Part shown: piece after piece, positions 1-9,427 of the stretch
How positions within the stretch are numbered: position 1 is the stretch's first letter
How the letters are laid out: the number at the start of each line of letters is the position of its first letter
Assembly (NCBI RefSeq): GCF_024380015.1
Contig: NZ_CP101508.1
Span: forward strand, 990,802-1,054,801
Reading direction: 5' to 3'
From: Photobacterium atrarenae
GTDB taxonomy: Bacteria > Pseudomonadota > Gammaproteobacteria > Enterobacterales > Vibrionaceae
Length of the DNA stretch: 64,000 nucleotides
Translations under genes and position numbers: made by a program
Notes under the pieces: generated by a model
Databases searched by the model: none
What the model saw: the letters and a program-made list of their open reading frames with translations, nothing else
Told to the model about the DNA's origin: nothing

Positions 1-1054
1 TGATATGGGTGTCGGTGTGCTGTCTAAAATTATTGGTAAGACAGATACCGAGCGCCGCGTCATGATTAACTCGATCGCCCCGCACTGGGACGGTAACCAG
101 GTATGGCTGATCACCGCCGGTGGTGCCCTGTTCGCGGCTTGGCCGCTGGTGTACGCTACAGCGTTCTCTGGCTTCTACCTGGCCATGGTTGTGACGCTGG
201 CGGCGCTGTGGCTGCGTCCGATCGGTTTTGACTACCGCTCGAAAATTGAAAATCCGCAGTGGCGTGAAATGTGGGACAAAGCGATCTTTGTCGGTAGCTT
301 TGTACCGCCGGTGATCTTTGGTGTGGCGTTCGGAAACCTGCTGCAAGGGGTCCCGTTTGAGCTGAGCGATCTGTTGATCCCGACTTATAAAGGGACTTTC
401 TTCGGTCTGCTGAACCCGTTTGCCCTGTTGTGCGGCATCATCAGCCTGCTGATGATCGTGACCCAAGGCGCAGCGTACCTGCAGATGAAGACCACGGCTG
501 AGCTGCGTGAGCGTTCGCGTCGCGTGGCGATGCTGATCTCGCTGGCGATGGCCGCCTGTTTTGTGATTGCCGGCTTCATGGCGCAAAGCATTGAGGGCTA
601 CATCATTACCTCTGAGATTGTGACCAATGCGCCGTCTAATCCGCTGACCAAAGAAGTGATGCGTCAGACCGGTGCGCTGTTTGCCAACTATGATGCTTAT
701 CCGCTGTTGTGGATTGCTCCGGCACTGGCGGTATTTATGCCGTTGCTGACAGTCCTGGCCTCGCGTGCCAATCGTGGTGCGCTGGCCTTCATCTCATCCA
801 GTCTGACTATGGCGGGTGTGGTGCTGACCTTTGGCTTCGCCCTGTTCCCGTTCATTATGCCGTCAAGCCTGGTGCCAAACCACAGCCTGACCATGTGGGA
901 TGCCACGTCTTCTGAGCTGACGCTGAACATCATGACCGGTGTCGCTGCGGTGATGGTGCCGATTATCCTGGCGTACACATCCTGGTGTTACTACAAGATG
1001 TTTGGTCGTCTTGATACGCAATACATCGAAGACAACAAGAACTCACTGTACTAA
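1..1054 (+). CDS. cydB: Cytochrome bd ubiquinol oxidase subunit II (partial, 5' end outside window)
   Basis: CydB is the second large membrane subunit of cytochrome bd quinol oxidase, which passes electrons from ubiquinol to oxygen at high affinity in the inner membrane. The reading frame is open from base 2 and the visible 350 residues correspond to a roughly 378-residue family, so about 28 N-terminal residues lie upstream. The segment DGNQVWLITAGGALFAAWP and the long series of hydrophobic helices are typical of CydB. The gene is followed after 11 bases by cydX and then ybgE, the usual cyd operon tail. cydA should lie just outside the window. Confidence 0.96.
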   Translation, partial: DMGVGVLSKIIGKTDTERRVMINSIAPHWDGNQVWLITAGGALFAAWPLVYATAFSGFYLAMVVTLAALWLRPIGFDYRSKIENPQWREMWDKAIFVGSFVPPVIFGVAFGNLLQGVPFELSDLLIPTYKGTFFGLLNPFALLCGIISLLMIVTQGAAYLQMKTTAELRERSRRVAMLISLAMAACFVIAGFMAQSIEGYIITSEIVTNAPSNPLTKEVMRQTGALFANYDAYPLLWIAPALAVFMPLLTVLASRANRGALAFISSSLTMAGVVLTFGFALFPFIMPSSLVPNHSLTMWDATSSELTLNIMTGVAAVMVPIILAYTSWCYYKMFGRLDTQYIEDNKNSLY

Positions 1055-1065
1055 GGAGAAAGACT

Positions 1066-1176
1066 ATGTGGTATTTCGCTTGGATTCTGGGTGTGCTGCT
1101 GGCCTGCTCGTTCGGTATCATCAATGCGCTGTGGTTGGAAGCAACCGAAAACATGGATGCCAATAACGGTGAGTAA
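1066..1176 (+). CDS. cydX: Cytochrome bd oxidase small subunit CydX
   Basis: This 36-residue single-helix protein starts MWYFAWILGVLLACSFGIIN, the hallmark of CydX, a small subunit needed for stability and activity of cytochrome bd oxidase. An AGGAGA ribosome binding site (1053-1058) lies just before the ATG, immediately after the cydB stop. One transmembrane helix fills residues 3-22, and a short acidic tail (ENMDANNGE) follows. It is easily missed because of its size. Its stop codon overlaps the GTG start proposed for ybgE, which suggests translational coupling. Confidence 0.95.
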   Translation: MWYFAWILGVLLACSFGIINALWLEATENMDANNGE

Positions 1177-1471
1177 TCTCGATCACTGGGTAAAGCAGGC
1201 GCATCAGCCGCTGAATTTCAGCGTGTTGCGAATGGTCGGGCTGCTGATGTCGATTGTTACCGCGGCGCTGGTCGTGTGGGAGCCGACACTTTTTGCCCAG
1301 GCGATTGGCGGATTCGGGCCGGTGGTTTCACCGGCCCTGATTTGGGCAACGTGCGCAGCCATGGTCTACGGAGTGGGGTTTGTCCCGGCCCGCTGGTACT
1401 GGCAGTTGTTTTTCACTCCTTACGCCGCACTGCCGATATTGGCTTATATCCTCTGGCTCAGGTTGCTGTGA
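1169..1471 (+). CDS. ybgE: Cyd operon protein YbgE
   Basis: A 100-residue membrane protein of the YbgE family, found after cydX in gammaproteobacteria. Its biochemical role is not established. I chose the GTG at 1169, which overlaps the cydX stop, because the resulting N-terminus (MSNLDHWVKQAHQPLNFSVLR) places a short cytoplasmic stretch before three predicted transmembrane helices. An upstream extension in the same frame would run through cydX. A strong terminator at 1512-1546 closes the operon. Confidence 0.85.
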   Translation: MSNLDHWVKQAHQPLNFSVLRMVGLLMSIVTAALVVWEPTLFAQAIGGFGPVVSPALIWATCAAMVYGVGFVPARWYWQLFFTPYAALPILAYILWLRLL

Positions 1472-1511
1472 TCGCATGGCTGAACCTGGCCAAGATGAAG
1501 CACTGAACGAT

Positions 1512-1546
1512 GCAGCCCGCTCCTTCGAGAGCGGGCTGCTTTTTTA
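1512..1546 (+). terminator. Rho-independent terminator of the cyd operon
   Basis: A perfect 10-bp GC-rich stem (GCAGCCCGCT paired with AGCGGGCTGC), an 8-base loop and a run of six T follow ybgE. It separates the cyd operon from the Tol-Pal operon. Confidence 0.9.
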
Positions 1547-1611
1547 TGGCGTAGTGCTGAGCGAACAGGCAAAAAAATATGAGGTTTTGTGACTGTTGGT
1601 AAATGCGCCAT

Positions 1612-1640
1612 TTCATAATGACAGGCAACTTAGGTATAGT
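1612..1640 (+). promoter_or_regulatory. Candidate sigma-70 promoter of the ybgC-tol-pal operon
   Basis: TTCATA (1612-1617) and TATAGT (1635-1640) are separated by 17 bases. The -10 is close to consensus and the -35 matches four of six positions. It lies about 65 bases upstream of ybgC and downstream of the cyd terminator, where a promoter is needed. Confidence 0.45.
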
Positions 1641-1703
1641 AAGCCACGAGTTAAACGAGGTCAGGACAGACACTGGCCGGGAGTGTGATTGCATGGGATA
1701 CCG

Positions 1704-2111
1704 ATGACTGAAGAAAACGCCTTTGAATGGCCAATCACCATTTATTATGAAGACACCGATTTGGGTGGCATTGTCTACCACGCCAATTATCTAAAATTCT
1801 TTGAACGTGCCAGAACGGAACTCTTTCGGAGCCACGATGTCAGCTTACAGGCATTGTTTGCAGAGCATATCAGCTTTGTCGTTCGCCATATGGACATTGA
1901 TTTTCACAAGGGTGCCCGGCTCGATGATCGTCTGATAGTTAGGACCTGGCCGGTCAAAATCCGCCGTGCCTCCATCGAATTCTGTCAGGTTTTAGTAAAC
2001 ATTAGCGGCGAAACCTTGTGTAAAGCCTTGGTTCAGGTAGCCTGTGTCCATCCTGAAACGATGAAGCCAACCCAGATCCCAGAATATATTAAGTCGGAGA
2101 TATCGAAGTGA
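1704..2111 (+). CDS. ybgC: Acyl-CoA thioesterase YbgC
   Basis: A hotdog-fold thioesterase of the YbgC/4-hydroxybenzoyl-CoA thioesterase family, the usual first gene of the tol-pal operon; E. coli YbgC hydrolyses short-chain acyl-CoA and is linked to phospholipid metabolism. The motif [20 protein letters not shown] near the N-terminus holds the catalytic Asp. The protein is 135 residues when started at ATG 1704, which aligns with the E. coli N-terminus; a TTG at 1689 would add five residues and is less likely. The stop overlaps the GTG start of tolQ by four bases. Confidence 0.93.
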   Translation: MTEENAFEWPITIYYEDTDLGGIVYHANYLKFFERARTELFRSHDVSLQALFAEHISFVVRHMDIDFHKGARLDDRLIVRTWPVKIRRASIEFCQVLVNISGETLCKALVQVACVHPETMKPTQIPEYIKSEISK

Positions 2112-2794
2112 CTGCTGAACTGTCCATTTTAGATCTTTTTTTACAGGCGAGCCTGCTGGTAAAGATCGTAATGCTTATTTTGCTGGGTATGTCCGTCATC
2201 TCCTGGGCGATGATTTTCAAACGTTCCCAGGTACTGTCCCATGCGGCTGCCAAGGCCGAACGGTTTGAAGACCGGTTTTGGTCCGGGATCGATCTTTCTC
2301 AGCTGTATCAGGAAGTGCAGGCGAGAAAAGATAACTTGACCGGCTCGGAACAAATTTTTTATGCCGGCTTCAAAGAATTTGCCCGCCTGCACCGCAGTAA
2401 CGGCAAAGTGCCGGATGCTGTGATGGAAGGGACCGGTCGCGCGATGCGCGTCGCGCTGTCCCGCGAAGTGGATGAGATGGAAACCAACCTGCCGTTTCTG
2501 GCCACCGTGGGGTCGATCAGTCCGTACATCGGCCTGTTCGGGACGGTCTGGGGGATCATGCACGCTTTTATTGCCCTAGGGGCAGTTAAGCAAGCGACGC
2601 TGGCGATGGTCGCGCCGGGGATCGCGGAAGCCCTGGTTGCGACGGCGATGGGCCTGTTTGCGGCCATCCCGGCGGTGATGTTCTACAACCGCTTGACCAA
2701 TAAAGTGACCAAGCTGGAGCACACCTATGCCACCTTTATGGAAGAGTTCTCCAGCATTCTCCACCGTCAGGCATTTGCTGCCCAACAGGAGTAA
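2108..2794 (+). CDS. tolQ: Tol-Pal system protein TolQ
   Basis: TolQ is the inner-membrane stator subunit that, with TolR, uses the proton motive force to energise TolA during outer-membrane constriction at division. The 228-residue protein has one N-terminal helix (about 15-37) and two more in the C-terminal half. These flank the conserved stretch [20 protein letters not shown] and a second conserved block [20 protein letters not shown]. It starts with GTG, overlapping the ybgC stop by four bases. It belongs to the ExbB/MotA/TolQ family; the operon context excludes ExbB. Confidence 0.97.
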   Translation: MTAELSILDLFLQASLLVKIVMLILLGMSVISWAMIFKRSQVLSHAAAKAERFEDRFWSGIDLSQLYQEVQARKDNLTGSEQIFYAGFKEFARLHRSNGKVPDAVMEGTGRAMRVALSREVDEMETNLPFLATVGSISPYIGLFGTVWGIMHAFIALGAVKQATLAMVAPGIAEALVATAMGLFAAIPAVMFYNRLTNKVTKLEHTYATFMEEFSSILHRQAFAAQQE

Positions 2795-2800
2795 TAAGCC

Positions 2801-3244
2801 ATGGCTTATCAACCGAAAAAGCGCAAAATGACGGCGGAAATCAACGTAGTGCCATATATCGACGTGATGCTGGTGCTGCTGATCATCTTTATGGTGACGG
2901 CGCCGTTTGTCACCCAGGGGGTCGATGTCGATTTACCCGCGACGCAGTCTGCGAAAACAGCGGCCGAGCTGATGGGCGATGACAACAGTGGCTCGCCGAT
3001 TATCGTTGAGGTGGATCGCGACGGCAATCTGGGGTTGAGTGTGAACAATGCCGATATGGTGCGCGGTTTGCCGCTCAATGATCTGCTGACCCGGATCCGG
3101 GCCGAGCTGCAACTGAACCCGGGGTCGCCGGTGCTGGTTGGCGGGGATGGTCGCGTGCCGTATTCGTTCATCGTTGAGACCCTGGATGCCCTGAATCAGG
3201 CCGGGGTCGGCTCAGTCGGTCTGATGACGGAACCTTTGGAGTAG
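2801..3244 (+). CDS. tolR: Tol-Pal system protein TolR
   Basis: TolR is the partner of TolQ in the proton-driven motor. The 147-residue protein has a short cytoplasmic N-terminus (AYQPKKRKMTAEINVVPYID), one transmembrane helix (about 22-42) that contains the conserved Asp of the VPYIDVMLVLLIIFM motif needed for proton coupling, and a periplasmic domain. It begins six bases after tolQ. Length and motif fit the family exactly. Confidence 0.97.
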   Translation: MAYQPKKRKMTAEINVVPYIDVMLVLLIIFMVTAPFVTQGVDVDLPATQSAKTAAELMGDDNSGSPIIVEVDRDGNLGLSVNNADMVRGLPLNDLLTRIRAELQLNPGSPVLVGGDGRVPYSFIVETLDALNQAGVGSVGLMTEPLE

Positions 3245-3256
3245 TAGGCAAGCAGG

Positions 3257-4405
3257 ATGAAAGATAACAATTACAGTGCTGCCGTCATTATTTCGTTACT
3301 TCTTCATGGTTTACTGTTAGCAGCGCTGTTGTGGGGAACGGATTTCTCCATGAACAAACCCCAGCCGCAGGGCAATACGATCAAGGCGGTGGTGGTGGAT
3401 CCGGCGCTGGTCAGCCAGCAGGCGAAGCAAATTCGCCAGCAGCGTGAAGCGGCCCAAAAGGCGGAACAAGATCGCCTGAAGCGACTGGAGCAACAGGCAG
3501 AAGCGCTTGAGCAGCAACGGCTGGCAGAAGAGAACCGGCTGCGTGAGCTCAAGGCCAATAAGTTGAAAGCTGAAAAAGCGGCTCGCGAAGCGGAAGCCGA
3601 GCAGAAGCGGATCGCCGAGGCCAAGCGTCAGGCAGAGCAGGAAAAGCGCCGGGCGCAAGAAGAAGCCCGCCAGGCGGAGCAGGAGCGACAAGCCAAACTG
3701 GCAGCCAAGCGTAAAGCCGAAGAAGAAGCGCGTCAGGCCGAAGCCGCGCGACAAGCAAAGCTGGCTGAGAAGCGTAAAGCCGAAGAAGAAGCCCGCAAAG
3801 CGGAGCAGGAACGCCAGGCCAAGCTAGCGGCGAAGCAGAAAGCGGAAGAAGAAGCGCGCAAGGCGGAACAAGAGCGCCAGGCGAAGCTGGAAGCCAAGCG
3901 CAAAGCGGAAGAAGAAGCGCGTTTGGCGGAAGAGCAACGCAAAGCTGAATTGGCTGCAAAGCAAAAGGCCGAAGAAGAAAGGCGTAAAGCAGAAGCCGAG
4001 CGAAAGGAAGCGGAGCGAAAAGCGGCAAAAGCCCGTGAGCTACAGCGCCAGCAGGAAGCTGCTTTGAATGATATGTTTGCCGGCTTGGAGGCGGAAACCG
4101 AGCAGCGCGGTGGTGCCCGCGGCCAGTTTATCGAGGACGAAACCCAGCGTTTCGCCATGATTTTCCAGGATCTGATCCAGCAGAAGCTCTTGGTGGATGA
4201 GAGCTTTTTCGGCAAAGAGTGTGTGATCCGGATGCGACTCGCTGCGAACGGATTGCTGCTGGATGCATCGGAAGTTGATGGTGACGGCGCTCTGTGCCGG
4301 GCGTCAAAAGCTGCGGTGGTGAAAGTCAGCCAGTTCCCAATGCCGGAAGATGCGGCAGTGGTTGAGAAACTGCGTAATATTAGATTAACCGTGAGCCCGC
4401 AATGA
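3257..4405 (+). CDS. tolA: Cell envelope integrity protein TolA
   Basis: TolA links the TolQR motor to Pal and the outer membrane. The 382-residue protein has an N-terminal membrane anchor (about 11-30). A long charged alpha-helical domain of Ala, Glu, Lys, Arg and Gln follows (about 55-265). The compact C-terminal domain (about 285-382) contains two Cys, as in other TolA C-terminal domains. The helical domain includes near-perfect 21-residue repeats from about residue 150. tolB follows 14 bases after the stop. The repeats make the antisense strand look coding, which it is not. Confidence 0.95.
   Translation: MKDNNYSAAVIISLLLHGLLLAALLWGTDFSMNKPQPQGNTIKAVVVDPALVSQQAKQIRQQREAAQKAEQDRLKRLEQQAEALEQQRLAEENRLRELKANKLKAEKAAREAEAEQKRIAEAKRQAEQEKRRAQEEARQAEQERQAKLAAKRKAEEEARQAEAARQAKLAEKRKAEEEARKAEQERQAKLAAKQKAEEEARKAEQERQAKLEAKRKAEEEARLAEEQRKAELAAKQKAEEERRKAEAERKEAERKAAKARELQRQQEAALNDMFAGLEAETEQRGGARGQFIEDETQRFAMIFQDLIQQKLLVDESFFGKECVIRMRLAANGLLLDASEVDGDGALCRASKAAVVKVSQFPMPEDAAVVEKLRNIRLTVSPQ
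3707..4006 (+). repeat. 63-bp tandem repeats in the TolA helical domain
   Basis: Units of 21 codons recur in register with KRKAEEEAR or [13 protein letters not shown] starts at residues 151, 172, 193, 214 and 235 of TolA, with the last unit degenerate. Because the unit is a multiple of three, change in copy number would keep the frame and only alter the length of the periplasm-spanning helix. Confidence 0.8.
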
Positions 4406-4419
4406 TTGAAGGAGTAGTA

Positions 4420-5766
4420 ATGAAACGTTGGATCATGGGCTTGTGTATTGCTCTGTTGAGTTTTAGCCAAATCGCACAAGCTGAATTAGAGCTGGTGATC
4501 ACCGAAGGGGTGGATTCGGCCCGTCCGATTGGCGTGGTGCCGTTCAAGTGGGAAGGTGAAGGCCGGATGCCGACCGATCTGGCGGCGGTGATTGCCTCGG
4601 ACTTGCGCCGTAGCGGTAAGTTCAGCCCGGTGGCAACCAGCAAGATGCCGCAAACGCCCTACAGCGATGAGGAAGTGGATTACACCGCTTGGACTTCGCT
4701 GGGGGTGGATGCTCTGGTGACCGGTCAGGTCACCCTGAACGCAGACGGTAACTATGTGATTAAATATCAGCTGGTGGATGTGGTCCGCGGCCAGCTGACC
4801 AGCGGCGAAAGCCGGGGGCTTGAAAACGGCGAGTTGGTGCTGACCAAAGATCACGTGCTGTTTACCCGAACCGCGACGGTGAAAAAGAGCCGCCTGCGTC
4901 AGTACGCGCACCGCATTTCGGACATTGTGTATGAAACGCTGACCGGCGAGAAAGGCGCTTTTTTGACCCGGATTGCCTATGTCGTGATTGACGATAAAGC
5001 CAAATACCCGTATCAGTTGCGGATCGCCGATTATGACGGTTACAACGAGCAGCTGGTACTGAAATCTCAGCAGCCATTGATGTCACCGTCCTGGTCGCCG
5101 GATGGCAGCAAGCTGGCATACGTGAGCTTCGAGAACAAGCAAGCTCAGGTTTTTGTGATGGACATTTACAAAGGAACCCGCGAAATGGTCGCGTCGTTCC
5201 CGCGTCATAATGGTTCACCACGTTTTTCACCGGATGGTAAAAAACTTGCTTTAGTGCTCTCGAAAAGCGGCAGTTTACAGATTTATGTGCTGGATCTGGA
5301 AACGAAGAAACTCGCCCAAGTTACGGACGGTCGTGCGAATAATACCGAGGCATTTTGGGATCCAGATGGTCAGTCTATGATCTTTACCTCAGACAGAGGT
5401 GGTAAACCCCAGATATATCGAGTAAATTTAGCAGACGGTTCGACTAAGCGTCTTACTTGGCAAGGAAGTCAGAACCTGGGTGGTCAATTGACGCCTGATG
5501 GACGGTTCTTGGTAATGGTACACAGATCAGCCTCTGGGTATAACATTGCTAAACAAGATCTGAAAACCGGTGCGGTTCAGATATTGACGAAGACGTTTTT
5601 GGATGAGTCGCCAAGTATTGCACCCAACGGCGGCATGGTGATTTACAGCTCGGTGAATGATAAATCTAACGAGTTGTCGCTTGTGTCGATTGACGGGCGT
5701 TTTAAAGCACGATTACCTGCGACGAACGGGCGGGTTCGCGCTCCATCCTGGGGGCCGTTCTTATAA
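4420..5766 (+). CDS. tolB: Tol-Pal system beta-propeller protein TolB
   Basis: TolB is a periplasmic protein that binds Pal and TolA. A signal peptide ([21 protein letters not shown]) precedes the mature N-terminus [10 protein letters not shown] TolB N-terminal alpha/beta domain (about 25-165) and a six-bladed WD40-like propeller follow; repeats such as [15 protein letters not shown] and [14 protein letters not shown] are clear. I chose ATG 4420 because AAGGAG (4409-4414) sits just before it and the signal peptide begins there. An in-frame ATG at 4402 overlaps tolA but adds only six non-signal residues. Total 448 residues. Confidence 0.96.
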   Translation: MKRWIMGLCIALLSFSQIAQAELELVITEGVDSARPIGVVPFKWEGEGRMPTDLAAVIASDLRRSGKFSPVATSKMPQTPYSDEEVDYTAWTSLGVDALVTGQVTLNADGNYVIKYQLVDVVRGQLTSGESRGLENGELVLTKDHVLFTRTATVKKSRLRQYAHRISDIVYETLTGEKGAFLTRIAYVVIDDKAKYPYQLRIADYDGYNEQLVLKSQQPLMSPSWSPDGSKLAYVSFENKQAQVFVMDIYKGTREMVASFPRHNGSPRFSPDGKKLALVLSKSGSLQIYVLDLETKKLAQVTDGRANNTEAFWDPDGQSMIFTSDRGGKPQIYRVNLADGSTKRLTWQGSQNLGGQLTPDGRFLVMVHRSASGYNIAKQDLKTGAVQILTKTFLDESPSIAPNGGMVIYSSVNDKSNELSLVSIDGRFKARLPATNGRVRAPSWGPFL

Positions 5767-5805
5767 CGTTCACCTAAAAAAATAGCGATATAAAAGGAAA
5801 ATAAA

Positions 5806-6357
5806 ATGCAACTGAATAAAGTTTTAAAGGGTTTGGCAATTGCGCTGCCAATGATCACTCTGGCTGCGTGTAGCTCAAACGAAAGCACTGACAGTGCTGC
5901 AGCATCAGAAACGACCAATGCAGGCGCGGGAACAGCAGTAACGGCACCTGCTGATCAAACTACAGTTGCAACGCCAGTAGAAGCCGGCGATGCAGCTCTG
6001 TCTGAGCAGGAAATGCGTAACCAGCAGCTGCGTCAGGAGCAGACAGTTTACTTCAAGTTTGACAACGCTGAAATTCAGCCTGACTACCAGGATATGCTGA
6101 CAGCACACGCAGAGTACCTGCGTGACAACGGTGCAGTGAAAGTCGTTGTTGAAGGCCACGCAGATGAGCGCGGTACCCCGGAGTACAACATTGCCCTGGG
6201 CGAGCGTCGTGCCAATGCGGTTGCAAAATACCTGCAGGCGCTGGGCGTATCTGCTAGCCAGATTGCTATCGTGAGCTACGGTGAAGAGAAGCCGTTGGTT
6301 CTGGGCCACAGCGATGCAGATTACGCCAAGAACCGTCGTTCGGTTCTGGTTTACTAA
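5806..6357 (+). CDS. pal: Peptidoglycan-associated lipoprotein Pal
   Basis: Pal is an outer-membrane lipoprotein that anchors the membrane to peptidoglycan and cycles with TolB. The signal peptide ends with lipobox LAAC (Cys at residue 22). An Ala/Thr-rich linker (about 25-65) follows. The OmpA-like domain contains [20 protein letters not shown], with both the Asp and Arg expected to bind diaminopimelate. AAAGGA lies before the ATG. At 183 residues it is slightly longer than E. coli Pal because of the linker. Confidence 0.97.
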   Translation: MQLNKVLKGLAIALPMITLAACSSNESTDSAAASETTNAGAGTAVTAPADQTTVATPVEAGDAALSEQEMRNQQLRQEQTVYFKFDNAEIQPDYQDMLTAHAEYLRDNGAVKVVVEGHADERGTPEYNIALGERRANAVAKYLQALGVSASQIAIVSYGEEKPLVLGHSDADYAKNRRSVLVY

Positions 6358-6374
6358 TCCTGTAGGATACCATA

Positions 6375-7133
6375 ATGAACAGTAACACGATGCGTCGCCT
6401 CGCATTCACGTTGCTGGTTGGCGCGGCGACCCCTGTGGTCGCCGCGCCTGCACCTGTTACCGAGCTGAATAGCGCTGGTAGCAACAGCCAGCGTGATGAC
6501 AGCTTGACCCGCCTGGAGCGGATGATTGAGGCGCGAAACCAAATACAGCTTGATATGCAGCGTCAGCTGGATCAACTGGGCACTGAAGTCAGTGAATTGC
6601 GCGGTGCGGTTGAGCGCAATACCTATGAGCTCAATCAGATGCTGGAACGTCAGCGCGAACTTTATCGCGAAGTTGATGCGCTGAGTCGTCAGCCGCAACC
6701 GGAAGCGACCCCCGAGTCTGATAAGCCGGCATCAACGGAAACATACAGTAGCGATGTCAGCGAAAATGAAGCCTACGAAAAAGCCGTGAATCTGATCCTC
6801 AAAGAGAAGGATTACAATGGGGCTGTCGACGCGTTTCAGGCCTTCCTGACCGCCTACCCGGAGTCGGTGTATCAGCCCAATGCCCATTACTGGCTGGGAC
6901 AACTGTACTTTACCCAGAACAAGTTGCCGGAAGCGAGTAAGCAGTTTAAAGCGGTCGCCAGCTTTGAGGATTCGAATAAGCGGGCAGATGCCATGCTGAA
7001 GCTGGGCGTAATTGCTGAGCGTAGTAAACAAGTGGATGAAGCGAAGAAACTTTATCAACAAGTGATAAAGCGCTATCCGGATTCGACCAGTTCCCGCCAG
7101 GCGGAGCGGCAACTCAAGCAGCTTGCGAAATAA
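6375..7133 (+). CDS. cpoB: Cell division coordinator CpoB (YbgF)
   Basis: CpoB is a periplasmic protein that couples peptidoglycan synthesis by PBP1B to Tol-driven outer-membrane constriction. The 252-residue protein has a signal peptide ending near PVVAAPA, an N-terminal coiled coil (about 40-100, rich in Leu, Glu, Gln) for trimerisation, a linker, and a C-terminal TPR domain from about residue 130 with repeats such as YNGAVDAFQAFLTAYPES and the matching helices. It is the last gene of the tol-pal operon and is followed by a hairpin terminator. Confidence 0.94.
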   Translation: MNSNTMRRLAFTLLVGAATPVVAAPAPVTELNSAGSNSQRDDSLTRLERMIEARNQIQLDMQRQLDQLGTEVSELRGAVERNTYELNQMLERQRELYREVDALSRQPQPEATPESDKPASTETYSSDVSENEAYEKAVNLILKEKDYNGAVDAFQAFLTAYPESVYQPNAHYWLGQLYFTQNKLPEASKQFKAVASFEDSNKRADAMLKLGVIAERSKQVDEAKKLYQQVIKRYPDSTSSRQAERQLKQLAK

Positions 7134-7144
7134 TATCAATCGTT

Positions 7145-7168
7145 AAAGGTCAGTTTTTACTGACCTTT
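7145..7168 (+). terminator. Terminator of the tol-pal operon
   Basis: A 10-bp perfect inverted repeat (AAAGGTCAGT / ACTGACCTTT) with a TTTT loop ends in TTT eleven bases after the cpoB stop. The stem is only moderately GC-rich. Confidence 0.75.
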
Positions 7169-7245
7169 CTGCTATCTGGTGCCAGAGGAATGTTGCAAAG
7201 TTGTCAGAACTTTGTATGGCTGTGTATATATTCAGCAGTGCGGTG

Positions 7246-7251
7246 TATAAT
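7246..7251 (+). promoter_or_regulatory. Candidate -10 element upstream of nadA
   Basis: A perfect TATAAT occurs 41 bases before the nadA start, in the gap after the tol-pal terminator. No convincing -35 at 16-18 bases was found, so this is only a candidate. Confidence 0.35.
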
Positions 7252-7292
7252 GCCCGGACGAGTATGGATGAGCTGATAGAGCAAATCGAGAC

Positions 7293-8354
7293 ATGAGCCT
7301 GACATTTGATCCCTCCGAAATGGTATACCCATTTCCCCCGAAGCCGACGCCGTTGACAACCGATGAGCAGCAGGCCTATAAAGCAAAAATCAAAGCCCTA
7401 CTGAAGGAAAAAGATGCGGTTTTGGTTGCACACTACTATACCGACCCCGAAATTCAGGCGCTGGCTGAAGAGACTGGTGGCTTCGTGGGTGACTCCCTGG
7501 AGATGGCCAAATTTGGCAACCAGCACCCGGCTAAAACCCTGGTGATTTGCGGGGTCCGCTTTATGGGGGAGTCGGCCAAGATCCTGACCCCTGAAAAGCG
7601 GGTGCTGATGCCGACTCTGGAGGCCGAGTGTTCCTTGGATCTGGGCTGCCCGGCAGACAAGTTTGCTGAATTTTGCGATGCCCATCCGGATCATACCGTG
7701 GTGGTGTATGCCAATACTTCGGCGGCGGTTAAAGCCCGTGCCGACTGGGTGGTGACATCCAGTATCGCGCTGGAAATTGTCGAACACCTGGATGCTGAAG
7801 ACAAGCCAATCATCTGGGGGCCGGATCGCCATCTGGGCTCTTATATCCAAAAGCAGACCGGCGCCGACATGCTGTTATGGCAGGGGGAGTGCGTGGTGCA
7901 TGATGAGTTCTCTGCCAAGGCTTTGCGCGAAATGAAGCATCTGTATCCGGATGCTGCCATTTTGGTGCACCCGGAGTCGCCAGCCAGCGTCGTTGCGCTG
8001 GCGGATGCGGTCGGTTCAACCAGCCAGCTGATCAAAGCTGCGAAAACTTTGCCGCACCAGAAGCTGATTGTGGCCACGGACAAAGGCATCTTCTTTAAGA
8101 TGCAGCAACTGGTACCGGAAAAAGAGTTGGTGGAAGCGCCGACTGCCGGGGCTGGGGCAACCTGTCGCAGCTGTGCCCATTGTCCGTGGATGGCAATGAA
8201 TGGCCTGAAAGCAATTGAAGAAGGCTTGCGTGAAGGCGGTGAGCAGCATGAAATCTTTGTGGATCCGGACTTGCGTGAGCAATCACTTATCCCGCTCAAC
8301 CGGATGCTGGAATTCGCCGCTGAGCTGCAATTGAAAGTCAAAGGCAATGCCTGA
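7293..8354 (+). CDS. nadA: Quinolinate synthase NadA
   Basis: NadA condenses iminoaspartate with dihydroxyacetone phosphate to form quinolinate, the precursor of NAD. The 353-residue length suits the family. Cluster-ligand Cys residues are visible in [11 protein letters not shown], in the [13 protein letters not shown] region and in [17 protein letters not shown], consistent with the oxygen-sensitive [4Fe-4S] cluster. The gene stands alone between the tol-pal terminator and a strong terminator at 8402-8430. Its position next to cpoB is conserved in enterobacteria and vibrios. Confidence 0.97.
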   Translation: MSLTFDPSEMVYPFPPKPTPLTTDEQQAYKAKIKALLKEKDAVLVAHYYTDPEIQALAEETGGFVGDSLEMAKFGNQHPAKTLVICGVRFMGESAKILTPEKRVLMPTLEAECSLDLGCPADKFAEFCDAHPDHTVVVYANTSAAVKARADWVVTSSIALEIVEHLDAEDKPIIWGPDRHLGSYIQKQTGADMLLWQGECVVHDEFSAKALREMKHLYPDAAILVHPESPASVVALADAVGSTSQLIKAAKTLPHQKLIVATDKGIFFKMQQLVPEKELVEAPTAGAGATCRSCAHCPWMAMNGLKAIEEGLREGGEQHEIFVDPDLREQSLIPLNRMLEFAAELQLKVKGNA

Positions 8355-8401
8355 TCGGTACTTGGCGTATCGTTTAGTGCATTGAATGTATACGGAGAAA
8401 C

Positions 8402-8430
8402 AAATGGCGGCCCTGGGCCGCCATTTTTGT
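8402..8430 (+). terminator. Terminator of nadA, between convergent genes
   Basis: An 11-bp stem (AAATGGCGGCC / GGCCGCCATTT) with a 3-base loop ends in a T run on the plus strand. It has an AAA stretch on the other side, so it may also serve the convergent UPF0149 gene. Confidence 0.85.
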
Positions 8431-8447
8431 CATAAGTTTGGGGCAGT

Positions 8448-9026
8448 TTATTCCTGTGCCTCTACCAGGGCTTGGGCACGCAGTGTCAGGCCGCAGATCA
8501 TCGTCGGCACTGATTGAAAGATCTCTTCAAACTGTGCCAGGCCGTCTGCGCCTTCCTGAGACAGGGCTTCCAGCGCATTTTCCGGATCATAAAGCAGGCT
8601 GAAGCACAGCAATACACCACCGAGCAAGGCATTGTCCTCGCTGTCTTCCGGCATCAGGGTTTCCCAGTCATCACGCGCCAGCTGCCAGCCCTGCAGCATG
8701 CCTTCGGAGAACTCACGGGTCGCTTCGCTGACCAGCTCTTTATCGTCCAGGGCACAACCTTCCGGCCATTGCCAGGTGCCGGTCAGCAACGCTTCACGGG
8801 TCTGGTTCCAGATCTCTACAATTGCATTGGCATAAGTTTCCAGCTCTTCATGGCTGGCAAATGGCGAGGTTTCTTCGCCGCCCCACATAAAGGCCAACCA
8901 TTCAGACGGGTTGATCAGATGCGGCGCAGCCGCCATCGCGGTGATAAAGCCACGCGTTTGAGACTCAGACAGTAGTTGCTCGGCCAGCTGGCGGTCTTGC
9001 AGTAACTCACTTAGTGGGGATGACAT
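8448..9026 (-). CDS. UPF0149 family protein (YgfB/YecA-like)
   Basis: A 192-residue acidic protein with the UPF0149 pattern: an N-terminal block (LLSESQTRGFITAMAAAPH), the WLAFMWGGEE motif and a helical C-terminal half with FSEGMLQGWQLARDDW. It lacks the C-terminal SEC-C zinc motif that many YecA proteins carry. The function is unknown. I chose the ATG at 9026 (MSSPLSELLQ) because the homologous region begins there; an upstream in-frame start at 9143 would add 39 residues with no family similarity that I can see. It is transcribed convergently with nadA. Confidence 0.8.
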   Translation of the reverse strand: MSSPLSELLQDRQLAEQLLSESQTRGFITAMAAAPHLINPSEWLAFMWGGEETSPFASHEELETYANAIVEIWNQTREALLTGTWQWPEGCALDDKELVSEATREFSEGMLQGWQLARDDWETLMPEDSEDNALLGGVLLCFSLLYDPENALEALSQEGADGLAQFEEIFQSVPTMICGLTLRAQALVEAQE

Positions 9027-9221
9027 AATACAATCTCGTTGAACAGGATAAGAGTACGTCATGCCAGCTGATCTGGATGCTCCGGATCGCATGACATCTG
9101 TATAAAACAGCATTGTAGCAGCCAGGACCGCACGGTACAGCAAGCACAGGGGCGGATTATCGTGTTTTACGCCGGAACTGCTGCAATATTAATCATGTAA
9201 GCTGTTTTTCTCTGTTTTTTA

Positions 9222-9250
9222 TTGACCTGACTGTATGCGAGCTCTATAGT
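9222..9250 (+). promoter_or_regulatory. Promoter of tRNA-Ser(GGA) copy 1
   Basis: TTGACC (9222-9227) and TATAGT (9245-9250) with a 17-base spacer are followed by a GC-rich discriminator (GCCCCG), as expected for a stable-RNA promoter under stringent control. It lies 54 bases before the tRNA. The motif CCGTTGAGACG after the -10 recurs before the second copy of this tRNA. Confidence 0.75.
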
Positions 9251-9303
9251 TACGCCCCGTTGAGACGACAGTGGTGAAACGCTGTTACCAACAACAATCT
9301 GAT

Positions 9304-9391
9304 GGTGAGGTGTCCGAGTGGCTGAAGGAGCACGCCTGGAAAGTGTGTATACGGCAACGTATCGAGGGTTCGAATCCCTCCCTCACCGCCA
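9304..9391 (+). tRNA. tRNA-Ser (anticodon GGA), copy 1
   Basis: An 88-base class II tRNA. The acceptor stem GGTGAGG pairs with CCTCACC, followed by discriminator G and an encoded CCA. The anticodon GGA is at 9338-9340 (loop CTGGAAA) and reads UCC/UCU serine codons. A long variable arm (GTGTATACGGCAACGTATC region) and T arm GGTTCGAATCC are present. An identical copy is at 16634-16721. Confidence 0.97.
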
Positions 9392-9400
9392 TCTTCCCGA

Positions 9401-9427
9401 AAGACCGCCTACATGGCGGTCTTTTTT
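9401..9427 (+). terminator. Terminator of tRNA-Ser(GGA) copy 1
   Basis: The stem AAGACCGCC / GGCGGTCTT, with a five-base loop, is followed by a T run ten bases after the tRNA. Confidence 0.85.

Noticed and set aside
3304..4479. Several long minus-strand frames opposite tolA.
   Set aside because: They arise from the repetitive Ala/Glu/Lys codons of the TolA helix; composition is biased and no start or ribosome binding site supports them.
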